A stretch of 64,000 nt of DNA from Amyloporia xantha (Eukaryota > Basidiomycota > Agaricomycetes > Polyporales > Adustoporiaceae): positions 124,001 to 188,000 of the forward strand of contig JAYKKR010000025.1 of the NCBI GenBank assembly GCA_036971615.1, in the 5' to 3' direction. Numbering within the stretch: position 1 is the stretch's first letter; the number at the start of each line of letters is the position of its first letter. Shown here piece by piece: positions 45,763 through 57,300 of the stretch. The position numbers and the translations under genes are program-made. The notes beneath the pieces are model-generated. The model had not been told where the DNA came from. It ran no database searches and saw nothing but the letters and a program-made list of their open reading frames with translations.

Positions 45763-46793
45763 CAGGGCAAAGTGAAGTAGGCCGTTGGCAACAGGGAAGA
45801 GGTTTGCGTGGTTCGAACGTGAGAAGTTGAGAGCTGAAAGTGCATGTAGAGCCACCTGGTGCGAGTACCGTAAGTCCGTCAAATGGTTACCATATGCAGA
45901 GAACAATGAACACACCAGATTGGGAGGGCGATACTTCCGGACTGCCATGACATCACCATTGCGAGCATCCTTGCGCTCAGCTATGGCGAGTAGATACTTC
46001 CATGTCACCGGTTGATGCTTCTGGAAAACAGTCTGCACTTGTGATACTGTCGTACGACCGATATCTACCCACTCTATCTCCTTCCCGCCAGTCCCATCAC
46101 GATGCTTCCGCCGTGATGTATGTAGGCCATTCTCGGGCTTTATTGCATCTTCGGCTTCCTGTTCCAGCTTGCGTTGCATCATTTGATTGGCAAATGAAGT
46201 CAACATGGGCTGCACCGGTGCTATATTAATCCATGGTGTAGTGCTCGAATACATGAGATCTGCGGCCTCGGAATGTTTGTCTACCCGTGCACCAGGATGG
46301 TGGAGCAATAGATCAATGATCATGGCAAGTGTATGTTTGCAATTTCCCGAAGAAAATGTTGGACATACTGAACTTGAGCATTTGTACGTTTGACATCCTC
46401 AAAGCGTAATGCTTGATATATAAACTGGGGAAATGTCCATTTTGCCCCTTGATATATCACAGTAAACACCAAGTCCAATTTCTCCTCATCTGTCTTTCTC
46501 GCCGAGTACTTCTTTTTCTTGCTTGGTGAGCCTTCCGAAATTGGTTCAAATGGATCTTGATTTTCATCATGTCTGTGTCGCTTCGGTGGGCGGGGAGGAC
46601 TGCCAGACCCAGTTTCACTGGCGGTATTAGCAGATCGGGGTAGAATGGATAGCAATGGATACCATGGAGAATATTCCAAATTTTGCTCATAGGTAACAGG
46701 TGAGGGCGTCAGAGGGTCGGTAAATGGGGCATGGTAGAAAGCATGCTGAGCGGAACTTGGGCCGGGAGTAGGAGGATAATATTGCTGATTCAT
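45742..46793 (-). pseudogene. Convergent partner gene of the helicase, one frameshift
   Basis: It starts MNQQYYPPTPGPSSAQHAFY, with a Pro-, Ser- and Lys-rich N-terminus (PPRPPKRHRHDENQDPFEP, SPSKKKKYSARKTDEEKLDL). A conserved-looking region follows: VFTVIYQGAKWTFPQFIYQA, LMYSSTTPWINIAPVQPML, GKEIEWVDIGRTTVSQVQ, HQPVTWKYLLAIAERK and a C-terminal ALSALNFSRSNHANLFPVA. The frame slips by one base at about 46322 (NIHLP to MIIDLLLHHPGA). Its 3' end overlaps the helicase 3' end by 21 bp. I recall proteins of this wording as expanded hypothetical proteins in agaricomycetes. The role is unknown and no catalytic motif is seen. The constant pairing with the helicase is to be tested. Confidence 0.6.
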
Positions 46794-47116
46794 TATACGC
46801 TCTTCGGGTTTGAGATGTCCATAATTTCACATGGACGGCGAGGCGGTATGATATGATGTCCACATTATAAGACAATGAGAGTTGCGCAAGTACTGAGGTC
46901 ACCGTCGTCCCTGCACAGGGCAGTGCCAAAACAGCGGTACACCCGATGGGATCCTCAGCCATCAGCCGGCATCACGCGGCCATCACGCGGCAAGGGCGAA
47001 CAGGCTTGAATTGCCTACCTACGGTTATTGGGGCGCGTTTTGAAGCAGACCTTTATAGCGAGCGTCCCTCCCTCACTCTCAAAGGGCACTATTTTAGGTC
47101 TGCCTACGGGAGACAA
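46794..47116. other. Right end of the helicase unit
   Basis: This noncoding end of the unit contains the probable upstream region of the partner gene, a tandem CATCACGCGGC pair (46971-46990), CCTACGGTT (47018-47026, inverse of the left-end AACCGTAGG) and the boundary GGGAGACAA. Confidence 0.5.
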
Positions 47117-47464
47117 GTGGGCACTCCCATGGATCCTGGTGTTTGCCTCAGCACAGATATGGCTCCTAGCACAAAGGCAGAAGAACTGGAGATGCGAGAC
47201 ATTCCCTATGATCATGCAGTTGGTTCTCTCTTCTACCTAGCTGTTGCAACACGCCCAGACATCACCAAAACAGTCAGTACCCTCGCTTGCTTCACCAAGA
47301 ACCCAGGAATGCATCACTGGAAGGCGGTTAAGCACCTTTTTCGCTACATCAAAGGTACCCTTGATTACAAGCTCACCTACTCTCCCAATTCGTCCTCTCA
47401 GCTATTCACCTCCTACACCGATGCTGACCACACTGGGGACCCAGACAATGGACGTTCTACTAGT
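47117..47464 (+). pseudogene. Left Copia-3 RT end and RNase H start
   Basis: The frame resumes with GTPMDPGVCLSTDMAPSTK, continues through AVGSLFYLAVATRPDITK and HLFRYIKGTLDYKLTYS to TSYTDADHTGDPDNGRSTS, and is cut at 47464 by the next insertion. The corresponding intact frame is at 51928-53444. Confidence 0.9.
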
Positions 47465-50253
47465 TACGATTCCTGAGGTACGAAGGAAGCGTTTCTCTGG
47501 TGAGCAAAAGTCGCGACACCAACTTTTGCGCCCTAAGCGTGGGAACCCAATTCAATACAAAATTTGTATTGTAAGCGCCCAAGATCCTGGGGTTAGGGTC
47601 AGGCTTTTGTTACTGCTGTTGTAAGGTCCCTTGTAGTCTCAATACAAAAGTTTCTTACCCATTACAAAGTTCAATACAAACCTGCCAGCACGACGCGACT
47701 TGTACAAACAACCCCCAACATTGATGAGATAAGATCTAGCCCATATCTTATCTATGTCCTTGTATGGTATGTCACATGATTAGATCATGTGTCTAATCAC
47801 GTGTGCTTATCCTTGGACATGTGACAGATCAGCGGCCTACTGGCCTTTGAAGTGTGTATACTGTTGGATTGACCACATTCAAATATTGCCATATAAGGAA
47901 ATGCTTACATCAGGGGGTAGCCATGGCTGTTGAAAGGCTGTCTCCTATTTTTTGAGATTTGTTACTATTTATCTATGGCATATAGACCCCATATACACTT
48001 GCCCAAATGCGGAAATATGGCTGTATGTGAGATGTGAAAAATGTCAGATAGGGATTCCAAATGAAGGAGAAAGACATTCCCTTATTTTAGGTGATTTTCA
48101 TGCATTGTTTGAGCCCAGAATGAGCTCAGCATGAGCCTCCAAAGAGCAGAAAAAGCGGTCACATGACCCCAAAGTGCGAAAATTCTAAGTGCGCATAGGG
48201 TGATCCCTTCCAGTGGATCGCCCTATGCGCCGTAGATGCCCACGGGAATTGCCGGAAATGGAAAAAAGCGCACCTTGCTGTGGCTTCAATTCTTAATTAA
48301 ATCGGCTGAAAATTGGTACACACCTTGGACTATGGTGTACCCATCTCCCATTCAAGTTCCTAAGGATTTGAGGCCATAACAAATCTGCTATTCAATGATC
48401 ATTGCCTTTCCGAGTGTCAGCCACTTTTTAGGTGCCCGAAAATGCGCTCCAAGCGCAAGCCTGTAAACACGGCTTTATCTGTTCTTTATAGACTTCATTG
48501 TAAGCCTGCTATATAGATATCATTAGAGCATGTTTGTAAGGACCTTAGAGAGCTTTGCACTGTATTCACAGCAGGTTAGTATGCCCCTAGAATAACTTGA
48601 ATGGTGATCAGTGCGACATTGTATGCTGATTGAACTAGGTCTGTATGATAATTGTAGTGAGTTTGTATGATCATTAGAGTAGATTTGTATGGTGATTAGA
48701 GCAAGTTGGTAATGTCAATACAATGTGTTTCTAGGGTGAGTGAGTTTGTATGATAATTAGACTTAGTTTGTAGAGCCATTAGCCATTAGAGCGACTTTCT
48801 GTGGAGAGTAGAGTAACTTCAAGTTTGTATGGTCATTAGAGTAAGTTGTATGGTGATTTGAGTGGTGTTGTATGCAGATTAGATTAAGTTTGTATGGTCA
48901 TTACAATGACTTTGTAAGGTCATTAGAGTGAGTTTGTATGGTTATTAGAGTGAGTTTGTATGGTCATTACAATGACTTTGTATGGGGATTAGAGTAAGTT
49001 TGTATGTTGACTAGAGTAAGTTTGTATGGTAATTATAGTGAGTTCATATGATCATTAGAATGACTTGTATAGTCAATACAATATGATTCTATGGTGATCA
49101 GGGTGAGCTTGTAGCGATACTAGAGTAACTTTATATGAACATTAGAGTCAGATTCAATGGTGATTAGTGTAGGTTTGTATGATACTTATGGTGACTTTGT
49201 AGGGTCAATACAATACATTTGAATGATAATTAGGATAAGTTTGTATGGCTAGTATGATGAGTTTGTGTGGTGATTCCAGTGAGTTTGTAGTGCCATTAGA
49301 GCAAACATGTATGGTCATTACACTGACTTTGAATACAAAGGTGACTGATATGACTTTCAAATGGTAATTAGAGCAAATTTGTAATGTCATTAAAAAGTGG
49401 GTGAAATACATAATGGCCCCATTTGAAAGGCAGGGTTGACTTGATAAGTAAATGTTGTAATGACATTAGAAAGGTTTGTATGTGGTTAGTGTGGAAAATC
49501 ACTTTTATATTCCATCAGATAGAACCTACTTACTTCATTAGGAAAAGTTGTAATGTTTGTATTGGAATTCTCAATAATTACTGAGATATGGCTGTTGTAA
49601 GATTTGGTTGATAAATAGCATTGTTATAGCCAGAGCAGGTTTGCATTGCAGATAGAGTGAATATGTATGATCTCAAAAGCAAGTTTGTATGGTCAAGAGC
49701 AAGCTGATGTAATCATGAGGATGACTTCATACTCTCATTAGAGTGAGTTTGTAATGTCATTACAAAATGTGAAAAATACATAGTAGGCTCATTTGATAGA
49801 GAATGTTCACTTTGTAAGTAATTGTTCTAATGACACTACAAGAGTTTCTAATGGGTTAGGGTCAAAATCACTTTTACACTCCATCAGACAGAACTCACTT
49901 ACTTCATTAGGAAATGTTGTAATGTTTGTATTGAGATTCTCAATATTCACTGACATACACCTGTATCAAGATCCAGTTTCAATTTTTGTAATATCTTTGC
50001 AGTCTGTTTCTATGACTGTTGCCATGTGCTTGTAAAGTTAATATAGTAGGTTGGTACACTTACTGGGATTAGTTTTCCAAGCCATCAGATTGTCTCTATA
50101 AGTTTGTAGAGTCAATATCTGAAGAGTAATCAGAGGCAAGTCATCCAATTGTAATGAAAATCTTACATTACTAAACCTTGTGGGGCTATAATGGAAGACA
50201 GCACTTCAAAATCCTCAGGAATCATCCTGCCATTTATTGGCCCGCTCCCACCA
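47465..50253. mobile_element. Insertion with 22-bp repeats in the RNase H region
   Basis: The RNase H frame is split between TSYTDADH...RSTS and GYVIKMGTGAISW. AGT is present on both sides (47462-47464, 50254-50256), suggesting a 3-bp duplication. An 11-bp inverted repeat GATTCCTGAGG lies 3 nt inside the left border (47468-47478) and 30 nt inside the right border (50213-50223). There is no convincing gene. The left third shares AATACAAATTTG and GCCATATAAGG words with elements E and F. Confidence 0.65.
48500..49770. repeat. Degenerate 22-bp minisatellite
   Basis: Dozens of diverged copies of GAGTTTGTATGGTCATTAGA plus GT follow each other, with stretches of exact 22-bp periodicity (clearest at 48880-49060) and other parts with slipped spacing. 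Confidence 0.8.
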
Positions 50254-50661
50254 AGTGGGTATGTGATCAAGATGGGCACTGGTGCGATTTCCTGGTCCAG
50301 TCGTCTTCAGACCATTGTTGCGCTCTCTACCACTGAGGCCGAGTTTGTTGCTGCTGTCTCAGCTGGGCAGGAGATCCTCTGGCTTCGAAATCTGTTCACA
50401 GAGTTTGGCTACTCATTCACCTCTCCTTCCACTCTCTACATTGACAACCTCTCTGCACTCTCAGTGGCCAAAAATCCCGAGCATCATGGACGCATGAAGC
50501 ACCTCGACTTGCACTTTTATTGGCTTAGGGATGAAGTTGCAAAGGGTAAAATTTGTGTGGTGCATCTGAGGACTTCAGAGATGCCTGCAGACATTCTGAC
50601 AAAGTCTTTGGTCAAGCCCAAGGTTCTGGAGATGGCAAAGATGTTGGGATTGACCGCGTAA
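50254..50661 (+). pseudogene. Left Copia-3 RNase H C-terminus
   Basis: The frame resumes with SGYVIKMGTGAISWSSRLQT, then VALSTTEAEFVAA, YIDNLSAL, MKHLDLHFYWLRD and ADILTKSL, ending in LGLTA. It is followed by the purine tract AGGGGGGAG (50668-50676) and the 3' LTR. Confidence 0.9.
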
Positions 50662-50676
50662 CCGGTCAGGGGGGAG

Positions 50677-50939
50677 TATTGAGTGTGGTTTGCCCAGTTT
50701 CTTTTCATTTGTTTATTTTGTTCAATGGACTCTGTCGAGTGCGCCATAAGCGTGAGACATCTATCCTTATGTAAGCACACATGTACTTCGCTCCTGAGTC
50801 GAGCTGTAAGTCTCTATCCTTGACACAGCTCGACTTAGGTGAGTATTGTAGTATCTCTCTCAATACACTATCCTTGACACAGCTCGACTTAGGCCTTTGG
50901 TTGTCTTCTGAGTCTTCAGCAATCGCTGCAAGCCTTACA
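50677..50939 (+). repeat. 3' LTR of the left Copia-3
   Basis: 263 bp, TATTGAGTG...CCTTACA, followed by TGCTC. That flank does not match the left flank CTTAG but matches the flank of the right copy. Confidence 0.9.
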
Positions 50940-51611
50940 TGCTCGTGGTGTATGTGAATCATGAGCTAGCGATCTCCATGTATTAAATAGCTACGAACCG
51001 CAAGCAGCTTCTTGTATCTGAAGGCAAGATAATCACAATGTGCTATTGGCCAGGTTCCCGAGATCTCTGATGAGTGAAGACAGCGGATTTCTAATTGTCA
51101 GCACAGAAGGACATAGCGACAGGACTTATGACGAGCGAAGCACCTAGCAGTCCAAGGACACTGCGCATAGGCAAACACAGGACGCGTTGGACGGCTCAAG
51201 CCGTCCCACAGTACCTGGGGGAGGAATATATCGTGCTGGGGAGAGAAGATAAGATTTGAGAGGCAGCGAGATAGAGGTAGAGGAAGCAGGAGGCGGAAGA
51301 GACAAGTAGAGGCGGACGAGGATCGGAGAGGTGATGGACTTAGGAATGAGTACTTGCTCAGATCGTGAGAGCTGGCGCTGCCAGCTGGCTTGCTGTATTG
51401 TAATTTGTGGCATTACACTTGGAAGTCGAAACATCACAGTGCTGTACGCTACCAGTATGAGCTTCTTTAATCTGGCACTCAGTCACTTTGTCTGCAACTG
51501 GAGATGAGCTTGGTGAAGTTCAAACACAAGTCTGTACACAAACACACATCTGTTCACACATATTGACAATGAATTGGTCAAGGACATGTGTGACTTTTGA
51601 CCTGAGGCCAT
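50940..51611. other. Inverted interval between the two Copia-3 copies
   Basis: About 0.67 kb of sequence with no recognised gene. It includes a small palindrome GGACGGCTTGAGCCGTCC (inverse at 51189-51206) and a purine-rich stretch 51238-51330. Its borders carry TGCTC at one side and the terminal piece of element C at the other. So it has been inverted relative to the outer flanks. Confidence 0.6.
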
Positions 51612-51649
51612 CATCAGGAAAAACCATATTAGTCCCAGGCTGCTCTAAG
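51612..51649 (+). mobile_element. Terminal piece of CATCAGG element C
   Basis: CATCAGGAAAAACC and the following bases to CTAAG are the missing end of the element at 36878-39616, in inverted orientation. CTAAG (51645-51649) is the complement of the CTTAG that precedes the left Copia-3. Confidence 0.9.
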
Positions 51650-51912
51650 TGTAAGGCTTGCAGCGATTGCTGAAGACTCAGAAGACAACCAAAGGCCTAA
51701 GTCGAGCTGTGTCAAGGATAGTGTATTGAGAGAGATACTACAATACTCACCTAAGTCGAGCTGTGTCAAGGATAGAGACCTACAGCTCGACTCAGGAGCG
51801 AAGTACATGTGTGCTTACATAAGGATAGATGTCTCACGCTTATGGCGCACTCTACAGAGTCCATTGAACGAAATAAATGAATGAAAAGAAACTGGGCAAA
51901 CCACACTCAATA
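51650..51912 (-). repeat. 3' LTR of the right Copia-3
   Basis: 263 bp, minus orientation, flanked by CTAAG (CTTAG on the element strand). It is of the TTGTCTTCTG/AATCGCTGC type, like the 3' LTR of the left copy. Confidence 0.9.
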
Positions 51913-51927
51913 CTCCCCCCTGACCGG

Positions 51928-53444
51928 TTACGCAGTCAATCCCAACATCTTTGCCATCTCCAGAACCTTGGGCTTGACCAAGGACTTCGTCAGGATGTCA
52001 GCAGGCATCTCTGAAGTCCTCAGATGCACCACACAAATTTTACCCTTTGCAACTTCATCCCTAAGCCAATAAAAGTGCAAGTCGAGGTGCTTCATGCGTC
52101 CATGATGCTCGGGATTTTTGGCCACTGAGAGTGCAGAGAGGTTGTCAATGTAGAGAGTGGAAGGAGAGGTGAATGAGTAGCCAAACTCAGTGAACAGATT
52201 TTGAAGCCAGAGGATCTCCTGCCCAGCTGAGACAGCAGCAACAAACTCGGCCTCAGTGGTAGAGAGCGCAACAATGGTCTGAAGACGACTGGACCAGGAA
52301 ATTGCACCAGTGCCCATCTTGATCACATACCCACTAGTAGAACGTCCATTGTCTGGGTCCCCAGCGTGGTCAGCATCGGTGTAGGAGGTGAATAGCTCAG
52401 AGGACGAATTGGGAGAGTAGGTGAGCTTGTAATCAAGAGTACCTTTGATGTAGCGAAAGAGGTGCTTAACCGCCTTCCAGTGGCGCATTCCTGGGTTCTT
52501 GGTGAAGCGAGCGAGGGTACTGACTGTTTTGGCGATGTCTGGGCGCGTTGCAACAGCTAGGTAGAAGAGGGAACCAACTGCATGATCATAGGGAATGTCT
52601 CGCATCTCCAGTTCTTCTGCCTTTGTGCTAGGAGCCATATCTGTGCTGAGGCGAACACCGGGATCCATGGGAGTGCCCACAGAGTCACAGTCAGCAAAGC
52701 CATACTTCTCCAGAATGTCCAGGGCATACTGTCGCTGTGAGATGCTGAGAGAATGCTTCACTCTGTCACGCTCAATTTTGACACCCAGAAGCCAGGAAGT
52801 GGGGCCAAGGTCTCGAAGCTTGAAGTGCTTCCTGAGGTCGTCTTTGACGCGTTGGATTGCATTCTTGGACTTGGCAGCAATGGTGATGTCGTCCACAAAG
52901 ACAGGGACAAAAATGCGCACTTCATCTCGCTTGTAGACCCACACAGAGTGCTCACAAGTCAGACGCACAAATCCCAGCTTTTCCAACACCCCATTCAGCT
53001 TCTCATGCCAACAGCGACCAGCCTGCTTCAGGCCATAGAGAGCCTTCAGAAGACGCCACACCCAGTCCGGAGATTTCTGCTCAAATCCCTCTGGCTGCTT
53101 CATGTACACCTCCTCCTGCAGCTCGCCATTAAGGTACGCAGAGGAGATGTCCACAGACTCGAGCTCCAGGTCCTCAAGCGCAGCTAGAGCAAGAATGGCT
53201 CGAATAGAGGCCCATTTGGGCGTAGGAGCGAAGGTCTCGTTGTAGTCAAAGCCAGGACGCTGTGAGAAGCCTTTGGCGACGAGGCGGCCCTTGTAACGCT
53301 CTATTGACCCATCTGCATTGCGCTTGACCCTGAAAACCCAACGGCTGCCAATGGCCTTTCGTCCTGGAGGCAACTGAACGAGCTCAAAGGTGCCATTGTC
53401 AATGAGGGACTGGATTTCGTCTTGGGCAGCTTTCCACCACTGCG
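51928..53444 (-). CDS. Right Copia-3 pol: intact reverse transcriptase and RNase H
   Basis: This uninterrupted frame of about 500 residues starts, after the fusion point, at AAQWWKAAQDEIQSLIDNG. It covers the whole RT (SRWVFRVKRNADGSIE, RLVAKGFSQRPGFDYNETFA, LESVDISSAYLNGELQEEVY, FVDDITIAAKS, GTPMDPGV) and RNase H (SYTDADHAGDPDNGRSTSGY, STTEAEF, YIDN, ADILTK), ending at the purine tract. It has no deletions where the other two Copia-3 gag-pol copies do, so it comes from a different, more intact parent element. Protease and integrase are not in this frame. RT copies the RNA into cDNA; activity of this fragment on its own is unlikely. Confidence 0.9.
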
Positions 53445-54344
53445 CAGCACCGCGGTCCCTGGCAGACGCATACGCACGTTCCCGATGTGCCTGAACGCGG
53501 TCAGAAACTGGACTCCCCACGTATTGAGAAGGTGAGCTTCATTGACACTCAGTGCCATGATACGACTGTCGAAGGCCTTATTGTTGAGTAGGCTAGCAAA
53601 TCCCTTCGACTTGAGCTGCTCTGGAGACAGTAAGATCATTTCCACACCACTGCTCGCCATCTGCTAGATTTCCTTTCCCTCCCTGTGCAATTTTTCCACA
53701 GTGTCCCCATTGATGACTAACGTCGAAAGGTTGGCTGCTTGGAACTTCGGCTCCTGGAGCCCTGTTAGTGTGTGACGAAGATGTTTGGTTCTTGGAAATG
53801 CTTACCATATCGTGCTCTAGAGCCTTCGTGGGACATACGACAAGCATAGCGGGGTCAGCGCAGAACTTCGTTTGCAGAGAACGGACGGGGCACAAAGACG
53901 GTTTTGCCGCAATTGCGCGCACAACAAGCATGTACATTGACATGAATCCTGTCTTTCCTGATCCCGTTGGTGTGATAGCTAAGAAATCGATTTCCTCCAA
54001 CACTTTACAGACACCTTCGAGCTGATAGTCGTGTGGGTCATATGGTATGTCTTTGGCGATAATCTTGCGACAGAATGCAAAGCCTTCGGGCGAAGAGAAC
54101 TGGAAGGAGGGTTGGGACGTTGATTTATCCATGCCATAGAGATATTATAGTAATTAATATAGTGGTCACCGTTGAAGTGGGTCTCTAAGCAGACATAGTG
54201 CGCCCCGCAAGGAGCGCGGCGCGTCGCGTCGTGTCAGGGTGCGCGTTCAACAAGATCTAGACAGACGTGTTTCGGAGATCTATTGGCTTACGTAACTCCG
54301 AAAGCGCGACCTACGGTTCGGACCAGGTAATTTGAATCAGACTA
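53445..54344 (-). pseudogene. Helicase unit fragment in the right Copia-3
   Basis: This is the first 0.9 kb of the helicase unit, from the left end TAGTCTGATTC through the Walker A exon, the intron and VNEAHLL, ending after RMRLPGTAVL. There it passes without a target duplication into the copia RT frame; the helicase bases are read through in another frame as the start of that frame. The TAG and the intron of the left copy are both present, so it derives from the same insertion. Confidence 0.9.
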
Positions 54345-57300
54345 AGTGCCCACAGAGTCACAGTCGGCAAAGCCATACTTCTCCAGAATGTCCAGGGCAT
54401 ACTGTCGCTGTGAGATGCTGAGAGAATGCTTCGCTCTGTCATGCTCAATTTTGACACCGAGAAGCCAGGAAGTGGGGCCAAGGTCTCGAAGCTTGAAGTG
54501 CTTCCTGAGGTCGTCTTTGACGCGTTGAATCGCATTCTTGGACTTGGCAGCAATGGTGATGTCGTCCACAAAGACAGGGACAAAAATGCGCACTTCGTCT
54601 CGCTTGTAGACCCACACAGAGTGCTCACAAGTCAGACGCACAAATCCCAGCTTTTCCAACACCCCATTCAGCTTCTCATGCCAACAGCGACCAGCCTGCT
54701 TCAGGCCATAGAGAGCCTTCAGAAGACGCCACACCCAGTCCGGAGATTTCTGCTCAAATCCCTCTGGCTGCTTCATGTATACCTCCTCCTGCAGCTCGCC
54801 ATTAAGGTACGCAGAGGAGATGTCCACAGACTCGAGCTGCAAGTCCTCAAGTGCAGCTAGAGCAAGAATGACTCGAATAGAGGCACACTTGGGCGTAGGA
54901 GCGAAGGTCTCGTTGTAGTCAAAGGTGCCATTGTCAATGAGGGACTGTCTCCAGTAAGCAGCAGCTCGTCATCACTCAAATCGTCGTCCTGCACCTTTGG
55001 ATGCGAAGCCCTGGGTGCATGAGATTGCTGAGGAGGCATGGCAAGGGGATCTGGCGATTCAGAACGAGGCTGAGGTGCAGGAGATGGAGTGGATGGGTCA
55101 GGAGTCGAAGGGAGAGGAGATAACTCAGTGGGAAGACGCTGAGGGACAACATTTTGGCGCTGAAGTTCCTCGTCATTCAGGGAGCCCTGATAACGCTTTG
55201 AACGAGGAGGGAGCTCTCTGCGAGTAGGAGGTGGGCGATAAGGATGGAAACCACCGAGCTGAGGTTTTGAGCTCTGGGATGGTCCAGGGCGAGCAGGAGG
55301 CGGCTGAGGCGCTGCAGGAGGTGGTGATGGAGGTGGCAATGGCTCAGGAGAAGGAGATGGTGCAATGGGAGGATCTGGTGCAGGCAACAGTGCAGGAGGT
55401 GCAGGAGGTGCAGGCAGAGGTGGAGGCGCAGGATCATCATCGTCCTCATCTCCCCCCTGATGCGGCGCATCCACCAAGTGTTCCTCACCATCGTCGTCAT
55501 CGTCCGAAGCTCCCCCCGGAGCAGGCAAGTCGACATCTTCCAAGGGAAGGCCAAAGACATTAATCGACTTGGAATTGCCAGGGAAGCAGCGCTCGTCAAA
55601 GACAGCATGGCTAGAAATATAGAACTTCTGCGCCACAGGGTCCCAGAACTTGTACGCCTTAGTGCCATCAGGATAGCCAACAAAAATGCACTTCCTGGAG
55701 TGAGGCTGCAGCGCTTTGCGATCGCGTTTTCGCACTAGCACATAAGCCAGACAGCCAAAAACTCGGAAGTAGGAGATGTCAGGCTTCTTCCCATTGCCCT
55801 TCCAGCGAGTGTACAGCGTTGTCCACAGAGGCAGTAGGCATGCGGTTTCGCGTATGGATGAAGGCAGAGACAGCATAGCCCCAGAACGAAGGTGGGAGCT
55901 TTGACTGAACAAGGAGAGCGGTCGCACCTTCAGCAATAGTCCTGTTATGCCATTCTGCCTGCAGAAAGTGTCATACTCATACCCAATGTACTCCCCACCC
56001 TTGTCGTCCCTTGTAGCCTTGATGCGCAGGCCTAAAGCGTTCTCAGCGTACACCTTGTACGCCTTGAATGCGTCCAATGCATCACTCTTGCGCTTCAGAA
56101 AAGCGACAGCCCAGTAACGCAAATCGTCGTCAATGAATGTCATCCAATAATGATGCCCCTCCGGCGTAGCGACAGGGAGAGGTCCCTTAAGGTCAGTATG
56201 AATGAGAGAGAGGCGTCCGAATTTTCTGGAGGCAGAACGAGGGATATTGTGACGATGTAGCTTGCCTGCAAGAAAGGGTTCGCAAATGGGATCAGGCTGG
56301 GAATTGGAGCGCAGAGTGAGCCCTGCAACAAGCTGCTTGGAGACTACAGAGCGCAGATCGTCGTAGTTCACATGGGAGCAGCGCAGGTGCCAGAGACAGC
56401 TGCCTCGAAGAGGAGATCACCCTGAAGGTAGAACCACGCCGTAGCAGCCTGAATCTCGCACAGATAGCCCTTCTCACGCGTGAGATGGAAGACAGACAAC
56501 AGATTGCTTCCAAGTGCAGGAACATGAAGTACATCATGAAAGACAACAGCAGCAGGCCTCTCCCCATCCCTCGTCGCAGGCTGAAACTCCACAGACCCCA
56601 ATCCAGCAGAATAGATGATGGAGTTGTTGGCAAGACGAATGGGAACAGAATGAGGGGAGTAGGAGCGAAACCAGTGGCGGTGAGGCGTCATGTGTGCAGA
56701 AGCACCTGTGTCGGTGTTCCAGTAAGCAGCAGAAGGCGACTGGAGCCAGGCAGTGCGATCCAGAGATGACAGGAGTGCAGAGGCATGCCCAGCAAACTCT
56801 TCAATCACAGCAGCAGACCCAGCATTCTCTCCCTTTGCTTCTTTCGCCTCTCCTGAGCCCTCCTCCTTCTTCCTGCCCTTCCCTGAGCGATAATTGCGAC
56901 GATTGGCAGTGTTCTCCTTCACCTTAGCCATGGCATTGTGCTTGGCGAAGCACAGCACCTCGGAGTGGCCAGGCTTGTTGCAAAAAGCACAGAGAGGAGG
57001 GAGAGCTCTCTGTGCGTTGTGCAAGCACAGGAGCATCTTGGGCAAAGGCTGGCTGGTTCTTGGGGGTCACAAGGGAGTCGTCCAGAAGCAGGGTTTGCTT
57101 CAGGGAGGTGTATTTAGCGGGTAGAGCACGAAGAAGCGACATGAGAGTGAGCTCATCGTCGAGATCAGTGAGGGAGAAGGTGGGAGGTCGAAGGGCCTTC
57201 ATGTCGGCCTTGTACTGCGATGCTCGAGTGGATAGGGAGGTGAGGGACTCTGCCTCGCCCAAACGAAGGCCAAAAAGCGAATTGTAGGTGTTAAATCGCG

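Larger units (their letters stand above)
43382..47116 (+). mobile_element. Helicase-bearing insertion unit with 9-bp target duplication
   Basis: This 3.7-kb unit splits the Copia-3 RT frame. GTGGGCACT is present on both sides (43373-43381 and 47117-47125) and once at the same place in the intact frame at 52672-52680, so it is a true target duplication. The ends are TAGTCTGATTC at the left and, inverted from the right, TTGTCTCCCG, so the terminal repeat is at most a few bases. AACCGTAGGT occurs inverted near both ends. The unit contains a RecQ-like helicase gene (+) and a convergent partner gene (-) whose ends overlap by 21 bp. No known transposase, RT or recombinase motif is visible. Confidence 0.75.
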
